Assembly (NCBI GenBank): GCA_025465465.1
Contig: JAODND010000046.1
Coordinates: 1 to 64,000, forward strand
Length of the DNA: 64,000 bases
From: Frankiales bacterium
Lineage (GTDB): Bacteria; Actinomycetota; Actinomycetes; Mycobacteriales; SCTD01
Direction of reading: 5' to 3'
Below are positions 57,959 to 64,000 of this stretch, in pieces. The position numbers were made by a program, and so were the translations under genes. Below the pieces are notes generated by a model. The model saw nothing but the letters and a program-made list of their open reading frames with translations. It did not search any database and was not told the origin of the DNA. Numbering within the stretch: position 1 is the stretch's first letter; each line of letters begins with the position of its first letter.

Positions 57959-60355
57959 TCAGGCCGTCAGGTGCAGGGTGCTCAGCGTGGCCTTCGCGAC
58001 ATCCGCAGAGCAGAAGTGGTCGGTGACCCACTTCGACTGGCTGAACAGCCGCGTCTGGTCCGCGTAGTGCGGGCTGCGAGGGTTCGTGGACTGCGAGTAG
58101 GTCAGGATCGTGCGCGCGTCCGGGCAGCCCGTGCCGTTGAACGACACGACCTGGATGAACGACGAGCCGTGCGGCAGCTGGCCGATGTATCCCTTCGCCG
58201 GGTCCCACGGGGCGGCGACCGCGTTGAAGACCCCGAGGGTGCCGGGCCCGCCGTGGTACGGCGTGCGGGTGCCATCGGGTCGGACATCCACCTGGTACTT
58301 CCCGAGCGGCGCGTCGAGGGGGATGCTCGCGCCCTTGAGGTCGTTGATGGCGTCGCCGAAGGCCTTCTGCACCAAGGGATTCACGATGTTGAGCCCACGC
58401 GGCGTGTTGACCGCGTCGTTCGCGTCGAAGGGCGTCTTCCAGACGGGCGCGGTCTGCGTCGACGCCTGCACGGCGACCGGCACGGAGACCACGTGTGTCC
58501 AGAACCGGCGGAAGAGCAGCGCGCCCCGCGCCGCGAGGGTGTCGGTGCCGTCCCACTTGGCGAGCACGGCGCAGGCGTTGCCGATGCTGACCGGACCGTT
58601 GGACGACGGCGCGTAGCCCCCGGGGAAGGCCGCGCACAGCTGCAGCACGTCCGGCTTGGTGATCTCCCACGAATACTGCCGGTCGGAGAACAGCAGGTCC
58701 TGCATCGTCTGCCGGTCGAACTTCTGCTTCGCCAGCACCTGCTGCACCATCACCAGGCCCGAGCGGGTGCGGGTCGTCCGCGGCGTCCGCTCGTCGCCGA
58801 TGATGGTGGCGAAGCCCTCGAGCGGCTGCTTGGGGTTGGCCAGCCAGTAGGAGTCGTTGGAGTTCGTCACGTAGTCGTGCCGGATCAGGTAGGGCATGTG
58901 CGACGGGCCGAAGATGCCCTTCTGCACGGCATCGGGGTCAGAGCCCCACTCGCAGGCCGACCGCGAGCCATCCAGGATCGGCAGCCGCAGCGCCTGGAAC
59001 GTCGCCTGACCGGCGGCCGTCGCGCAGGTCTGCACCTGGGCGTTCGTGACGTGCGGCGTCACGGAGATGTCGGCGTAGAGGGCGTCGCCCTTGTCGTCGC
59101 TCGCGATGGTGTTGACCCACGGGATGCCCTGGTTGCGCTTCAGCGACGCGAGCACCTCCTGTGTCGACTGCGCCCGGTTCACGTCGAAGAAGTGGTTGAG
59201 GTAGCGGAAGTTCGGCGCGTTCGCGTCGCCCATCGTGAAGGCGCTCACCGGCGTCCACGGCAGCGGGATCCCGAGCAGGCTCGTGAACACCGAGCCGTGC
59301 CGGGTGGCATAAAGGGTGCGGCTGGCCTTCTTGCCCGCGGGCAGCGCAACCGTGACGGTCCGGCTGGTCATGGCGGTCGGCACGCCGTCGTACAGGTAGG
59401 TCGTCGGCGACCCGGGGACGAGCGTCTCCTGGAAGGGCGTGAAGCGGTACGACGTGGAGACCGTGTGCGACCAGGCCTGGTGCGCCGTGTGGCCGATGAG
59501 GATGATCGGCACCCCGAGCAGCGAGCCGCCGGCCACGTCGAGCTTGCCCGGGATCGTCAGCTGCGACTGGAAGAAGCGCTCACTGCCGATCCACGGGAAG
59601 TGCGGGTTGCCGAGCAGCAGGCCGTGGCCGTTCTTCGTCGCGGCAGAGCCGAGAGCCACCGCGTTGGAGCCGATCGCCAGGCCCTTGAACTCGTTCTGCA
59701 GGCCGGCCGCCAGCGCGGCGGTGTCGAGCGTCGGCACCGGTGCGGAGGGCGTCGGCGGCTGCGCTCCCCCGATCCCGTCGATCGCGACGCCAGCGCTCGC
59801 GAGCAGCGCCAGCTGGTAGAAGCGGTGGTAGGCGTCGATCTCGGTGATCGGCGTGACCCACGGCTTGCCCTTGCAGTTCGGGTCGGTGATCCCCTTGGAC
59901 CCGCCCTGGTCGGCGAGCCAGCGGTTGTAGCCGGCCACATAGCCCGTCACGGTCTGCCGGATCTCCGGCTTCGGCGCACCGATGCCCTTGACCGCGAGCA
60001 GCTTCTCGACGGTCTTGTCGTCGTTGATCTGCTGGAAGAAGAAGTCGCTGTTGAGGTTGTTGACGCTGGCCCCGTTGCCGCGGAAGACATAGCCCTGGTC
60101 CGGCCCGAAGTACTTGCTGCGCTGCGCCCGCACCGTCGTGTAGGTGTCGGCCATCGTGCAGATGGTCTCCTTGGCGAGGGCATAGCCATAGCCGTAGCCG
60201 AGGCTGCCGTAGTCGCGCGCCGTGATGTGCGGGACGCCGTACTCGGTGTAGCGGATCGTGACGTCGTACTTCTTGTGCGCGGGTGCCGCGTGCACGGCGG
60301 GCGCGACGCCGGCGAGCAGGGCAGCGGCGACGAGCAGGGCGGTACGGCGCTTCAC
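57959..60355 (-). CDS. Penicillin acylase family protein
   Basis: Signal peptide; YTEYGVPHITARDYGSLGYGYGYALA, GSNAVALGSAATKNGHGLLLGNPHFPW. Confidence 0.93.
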   Translation of the reverse strand: MKRRTALLVAAALLAGVAPAVHAAPAHKKYDVTIRYTEYGVPHITARDYGSLGYGYGYALAKETICTMADTYTTVRAQRSKYFGPDQGYVFRGNGASVNNLNSDFFFQQINDDKTVEKLLAVKGIGAPKPEIRQTVTGYVAGYNRWLADQGGSKGITDPNCKGKPWVTPITEIDAYHRFYQLALLASAGVAIDGIGGAQPPTPSAPVPTLDTAALAAGLQNEFKGLAIGSNAVALGSAATKNGHGLLLGNPHFPWIGSERFFQSQLTIPGKLDVAGGSLLGVPIILIGHTAHQAWSHTVSTSYRFTPFQETLVPGSPTTYLYDGVPTAMTSRTVTVALPAGKKASRTLYATRHGSVFTSLLGIPLPWTPVSAFTMGDANAPNFRYLNHFFDVNRAQSTQEVLASLKRNQGIPWVNTIASDDKGDALYADISVTPHVTNAQVQTCATAAGQATFQALRLPILDGSRSACEWGSDPDAVQKGIFGPSHMPYLIRHDYVTNSNDSYWLANPKQPLEGFATIIGDERTPRTTRTRSGLVMVQQVLAKQKFDRQTMQDLLFSDRQYSWEITKPDVLQLCAAFPGGYAPSSNGPVSIGNACAVLAKWDGTDTLAARGALLFRRFWTHVVSVPVAVQASTQTAPVWKTPFDANDAVNTPRGLNIVNPLVQKAFGDAINDLKGASIPLDAPLGKYQVDVRPDGTRTPYHGGPGTLGVFNAVAAPWDPAKGYIGQLPHGSSFIQVVSFNGTGCPDARTILTYSQSTNPRSPHYADQTRLFSQSKWVTDHFCSADVAKATLSTLHLTA

Positions 60356-60424
60356 GTGGGCGTCTCCTCCAAGGCGTTGCCCACGTGTTTCGACGCCGAC
60401 GGCCGCGATCCCTGCCGCTGCCCT

Positions 60425-60487
60425 TGATCGACGGAGAGTTGACCCACTCGGCAAGGCCGCGAAAGCTAGCCAACTCTCCGTGGATCA
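60425..60487. repeat. 63-bp palindromic repeat, family 1 copy B
   Basis: Arms TGATCGACGGAGAGTTG (60425-60441) and CAACTCTCCGTGGATCA (60471-60487), 1 mismatch in 17; same length as 6460-6522. Confidence 0.8.
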
Positions 60488-61270
60488 GGCCTGGGGCTCG
60501 TCAGGGCCGCCGAAGCGGGACTCATAGCCGGACCGCCGGCCCCGGTCGGTCGCGCGCACCTGGTCGGGCACGAGCCGCCGGTAGGCCAGGTCGCGGCCCC
60601 ACTGCGGCAGCACGGCGAGCAGCTTCGCGAGCACCGAGACCCGGGCCGGCACAAAGGTCTCGAACCGCGGCTTCGCGATGACCGCGGCGACCGCCCCGGC
60701 CACGTCCTCGGGCGCGAGGCGAGGGACCCCACCAGCCGCCGTACCCACCGCCAGCTCGGTCTCGACGACCGTCGGCAGCACCAGGCAGAGCTCGACGCCG
60801 GTGCCGCGGAGCTCCTGCCGGACTGCCTTCATCCAGCCGTGCACCGCATGCTTGGTCGCCGCGTAGGTCGCCTCGCCCGCAGGTGCGACATAGGACGCCG
60901 CCGAGGCCACCGTCACGATCGTGCGGGTCCCTGACGCCAGCGCCATCCGCGTCCCGCGCACCACGCCGTGGAAGTTCACGTCGAACTGCATGCGGGCGGC
61001 GGCCTCGGGCTCCTCGTCGAACGGACCGACCCACATCACCCCGGCGTTGTTGACGAGCACGTCGACCTGCGGGACGAGGCCCAGCCAGGCCTCGTACGAC
61101 GACTGGCTCGTCACGTCGAGTACGCCGCCGACCCCGCCGAGCGACGCGGCGAGCTCCATGACCGAGCCGTCGAGATCGCCCAGCAGGACGCGGTGGCCGC
61201 GCCCGGCGAGCTCGCGGGCGATCGCCGCACCGATGCCGCGGGCCGCACCGGTGATCGCGATCGTGCTCAC
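60485..61270 (-). CDS. SDR family NAD(P)-dependent oxidoreductase
   Basis: ITGAARGIGAAIARELA, NNAGVMWVGPF, YAATKHAVHGW. Confidence 0.93.
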   Translation of the reverse strand: MSTIAITGAARGIGAAIARELAGRGHRVLLGDLDGSVMELAASLGGVGGVLDVTSQSSYEAWLGLVPQVDVLVNNAGVMWVGPFDEEPEAAARMQFDVNFHGVVRGTRMALASGTRTIVTVASAASYVAPAGEATYAATKHAVHGWMKAVRQELRGTGVELCLVLPTVVETELAVGTAAGGVPRLAPEDVAGAVAAVIAKPRFETFVPARVSVLAKLLAVLPQWGRDLAYRRLVPDQVRATDRGRRSGYESRFGGPDEPQA

Positions 61271-61332
61271 GACTGGCAAGCCTGCCACCCAAGACAGTCA
61301 AGCCGGGCAACGGGGAGCCCGAAGAGACCAGG

Positions 61333-62061
61333 GTGACTGCTCCCCAGCTCTCCCCCGGCCGTGACTGGTGGTGGACCGGCAGCGCGTGGGTGGCCGCCGC
61401 CAGCGACCCGGACGGTGCCGCAGCGCTGGCTGCCCTCGAGCCACCCGCACCCGCGCCCGCACCTGCGCCTGTTGCCCCCGAGCCCGCGTGGACTGCCGCG
61501 CCGGTCGCCGTCCCCGCGCCGGTGGCGCCGCAGTACTGGCAGCAGCTGCCGCCGTTCGACACGCTCGGCCTGGTCGCGCTGCTGTGCAACCTCATGCCGA
61601 TCTTCGCGCTCGGCAACATCGCAGCCATCGTGCTGTCCAAGCGCGCCGACCGGGCGCGGGTGCAGCAGGGCTTCGCGCCGAGCGGGGTGGCTCTGGCCGC
61701 CCGCATCGTCGGCTGGGTCCTGACCTCGATCATCGCCCTCTGCATCATCGCGGCCATCTTCATCCCGGTCTTCCTGTCGCAACGGCACCTGGGCCAGCAC
61801 GCGGGCCCGACGGCGGTGTCAGCGGCCATCGAGGGTGACGCCCGGCAAGCCGTCGGCATCGAATCCAGCTACTACCAGCAGTTCGGGACCTTCACCACGA
61901 TGCCGGGCCTGCTCGCCCACGGCTTCGCGCCCACCGCGGGCGTGACGACTGAGGTCCGGCACGCCGACCGCAGCAGCTACTGCCTGCAGCTGAGCAACGC
62001 GGGCGCGAACCTGTTCTTCGACTCGACGACCGGCCTGCTCAGCCAGACGCCCTGCCGCTAG
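61333..62061 (+). CDS. DUF4190-type membrane protein
   Basis: Pro/Ala-rich N-terminus, two TM segments, LGNIAAIVLSKRADRARVQQG. Confidence 0.75.
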   Translation: MTAPQLSPGRDWWWTGSAWVAAASDPDGAAALAALEPPAPAPAPAPVAPEPAWTAAPVAVPAPVAPQYWQQLPPFDTLGLVALLCNLMPIFALGNIAAIVLSKRADRARVQQGFAPSGVALAARIVGWVLTSIIALCIIAAIFIPVFLSQRHLGQHAGPTAVSAAIEGDARQAVGIESSYYQQFGTFTTMPGLLAHGFAPTAGVTTEVRHADRSSYCLQLSNAGANLFFDSTTGLLSQTPCR

Positions 62062-63364
62062 CGACGGCCACCAGCACACCCCCCGGGAACCATCCGGAGG
62101 CGGACCAGTGGTCGTGTCCCAGGTCGCTCGGGAAGATGCTGGCCGGGCTCGTCGCCCAGACCTGCGGCACGCCGGTCGCGCCGCCCCACGCCCGGTAGCC
62201 CGCCGCTGTCGGGGTCTCCCCGGCCGGCAGGCTCGCCGCGTATCGCAGCGCGTCCCGGCTGGTCGGGTCGAAGGGCAGCACGACCAGCGGGGCCGTCGTG
62301 GCGTACGCCGTCAGCAGAGGACCCACCAGCAGCCACGGAGCCAGGTAGACCCCGCCCGCCGGCGCCGTCCGCCCGAGCCGCTTCAGCGTCGCCGCCGCGG
62401 ACGCCCAGCCGCCGGTCACCACGAGGGCCTCCGGCCGTGCGGCGCTGCCCCCCAAGAGCCTCGCCGCCGCCTCGGACCGTGCCGTTCCGTCCGCTTGTAC
62501 GGCGACAGCGCCGATCCCCCGTCGGTGCAACCAACCCGTGAGGACCGTCAGCGCTGCGGCGTCCTGCGGGTCGAGCGCCTGGTCGGGGCACCGCGTCAGT
62601 GCCGGCTTCACGAGCAGCGCCGTCGCGCACTCCGGTCCGTCCGGTTGCAGGCCGCGACGGGAGCCGGTGTCGACCAGCAGCGTGCCCTGGCTGAGCCGCA
62701 GGGTCGACCGGCCGGGGGGCAGCTGGATGCGCTGCCACTGGCCGTCGGCGTGCAGGTAGTTCGTCCCGGGCCGCTGCGGCACCAACGTCCCGTAGGCGGT
62801 CAGCACGGGCTGACCCGCCGGCGGCGCCGACGGCACCGCGATGAGGGCGGCCCCGAGGCCTGCGGCCGCCACGAGTGCCACGAGCTCGAGCGACCGAGGG
62901 GCCACCCGGGTGGCTGCCCGGGCGCCGAGCGCCGTGGCGAGCACCAGCAGGCCGGCCTTGACGAGGACCAGCCGGTCGAAGGTGATGCCGTCGATGCGCA
63001 CCCGGTCGGCCAGCGCCTGCGCGACCCCGGACCCGGCCACTGCCACCGCGGACGTCACCGCCAGCGGCGCCACCCGCGCGACCACCCGAGCCCGGTCGCG
63101 CTGCCGCACGGCGACGACCCGCAGCACGCAGCCGAGCCAGAGCGAAGCTGCCGCGACGTGCACGACGACGGAGACGCGGAACCATCCCGACGTACCCGAG
63201 ACCGCGAGCAGGACCGGGGCCGACAGCAACGGCAGCGTCCACAGCCGTCGTGAGGACACCGCCGTGCCGGCCAGCACGGCCGCACCCACGAGCAGGAGCA
63301 CTCGCAGGGCGACGGTGCCGACCGACGCCGTGGCGACGACGTGAGCGGGATGCGCCAGGATCAC
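62039..63364 (-). CDS. Multi-TM protein with CopD-like N-terminal domain
   Basis: Several TM segments; VVVHVAAASLWLGCVLRVV, FDRLVLVKAGLLVLATALGA. Confidence 0.65.
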   Translation of the reverse strand: MILAHPAHVVATASVGTVALRVLLLVGAAVLAGTAVSSRRLWTLPLLSAPVLLAVSGTSGWFRVSVVVHVAAASLWLGCVLRVVAVRQRDRARVVARVAPLAVTSAVAVAGSGVAQALADRVRIDGITFDRLVLVKAGLLVLATALGARAATRVAPRSLELVALVAAAGLGAALIAVPSAPPAGQPVLTAYGTLVPQRPGTNYLHADGQWQRIQLPPGRSTLRLSQGTLLVDTGSRRGLQPDGPECATALLVKPALTRCPDQALDPQDAAALTVLTGWLHRRGIGAVAVQADGTARSEAAARLLGGSAARPEALVVTGGWASAAATLKRLGRTAPAGGVYLAPWLLVGPLLTAYATTAPLVVLPFDPTSRDALRYAASLPAGETPTAAGYRAWGGATGVPQVWATSPASIFPSDLGHDHWSASGWFPGGVLVAVASGRASG

Positions 63365-64000
63365 CTGATGTCGTTGTCTGCCACCACGAACAGCTCGCTG
63401 TGCGGCTTGGCGTTGCCGTATTTGCCGTGCGGCCAGGTGCTGCGGTTGAAGTCGACGCAGGGCGTGCCCTCGTTCTCGTCACGGAAGGTCGTGTCGAGGC
63501 TGAGCTTGCCGGTCGGCGTGACGTTGATCATGCAGACCCGATGGTCGCCGTCGACGCTGGTGCGGGCGACGAAGTAGTCGCTGATCGCGATCCGCCGCAC
63601 GTCCGTCGTCTGGTGGTAGTAGCCGTCTGAGCCCAGCTGGAAGTTGTCGAGCGTGCCCCAGTGCGGACCGCCGGACGTCAGGTCCTTGATCGGCAGCGCG
63701 CTCGCCAGCCTCGGGCAGTCGGCTTCGTGGCCGCCGTCGTAGACCTCGCTGATCGTGTTGATCGAGCAGGTCGTGCGGGTGCCCGCGGCCAGCAGCTTCT
63801 GGATGTCCAGGCTGTAGACCATCTTTGCGCTGCCGGTGTCGTAGTCGTCGAGCGAACCCGGGCCCCGGCCGATGACCGCGTGGTAGAGGTACTTGTCGTC
63901 CAGCGACGTCTGCACCCAGCCGCCACCGTCGCAGCCGCCGCCCTCGACGGTGTCGGGGTTGAGCTCCTTGGCGGCCGTGGTGTCGTCGAAGACCTCGCGC
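63361..64000 (-). CDS. Conserved hypothetical protein, N-terminus outside window
   Basis: Open frame continues through 64000; LDDKYLYHAVIGRGPGSLDDYDTGSAKMVYSLDIQ. Confidence 0.7.
   Translation of the reverse strand, partial: REVFDDTTAAKELNPDTVEGGGCDGGGWVQTSLDDKYLYHAVIGRGPGSLDDYDTGSAKMVYSLDIQKLLAAGTRTTCSINTISEVYDGGHEADCPRLASALPIKDLTSGGPHWGTLDNFQLGSDGYYHQTTDVRRIAISDYFVARTSVDGDHRVCMINVTPTGKLSLDTTFRDENEGTPCVDFNRSTWPHGKYGNAKPHSELFVVADNDIR

Noticed and set aside
1-64000. CRISPR arrays, rRNA genes, prophage structural genes
   Set aside because: No regularly spaced repeats, rRNA signatures or capsid/tail/terminase-like proteins seen

Overview
High-GC actinobacterial (Actinomycetota) chromosome segment, mostly ordinary housekeeping genes plus one small integrative or defence-type island. 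Left part (1-42.4 kb): SigR/RsrA, GalE-type epimerases, Xaa-Pro aminopeptidase, an orphan PilT-like ATPase, a biotin cluster (bioA/B/D/F), WhiB1-like regulator, SigB/F sigma plus RsbW, tandem crcB, Ni-SOD plus SodX, a polar amino-acid ABC transporter, malic enzyme, rhomboid protease, KGD/2-oxoglutarate dehydrogenase, acyl-CoA dehydrogenase, class F sortase with a repeat surface protein, and a GGDEF/EAL protein. An island at about 42.5-53.1 kb starts at a tRNA-Arg(CCG) 3'-half remnant and a tyrosine integrase. It carries a two-gene AAA-ATPase plus TOPRIM/DUF4435-like module (PARIS-like candidate defence system), a HEPN-like unknown protein, a tandem pair of tyrosine recombinases (one apparently catalytically degenerate) and a truncated DUF6351 gene. 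Right part (53.2-64 kb): nrdJ-nrdR, penicillin acylase-like protein, SDR and membrane proteins. Other findings: an unlisted small gene resembling the biotin synthase auxiliary protein (BsaP), an unlisted 24-aa bL37 gene, two families of fixed-length dispersed palindromic repeats (63 bp and 92 bp, two copies each), and tandem CRP-like sites 21 bp apart upstream of whiB1. All calls come from reading the sequence by eye; no database search was run.
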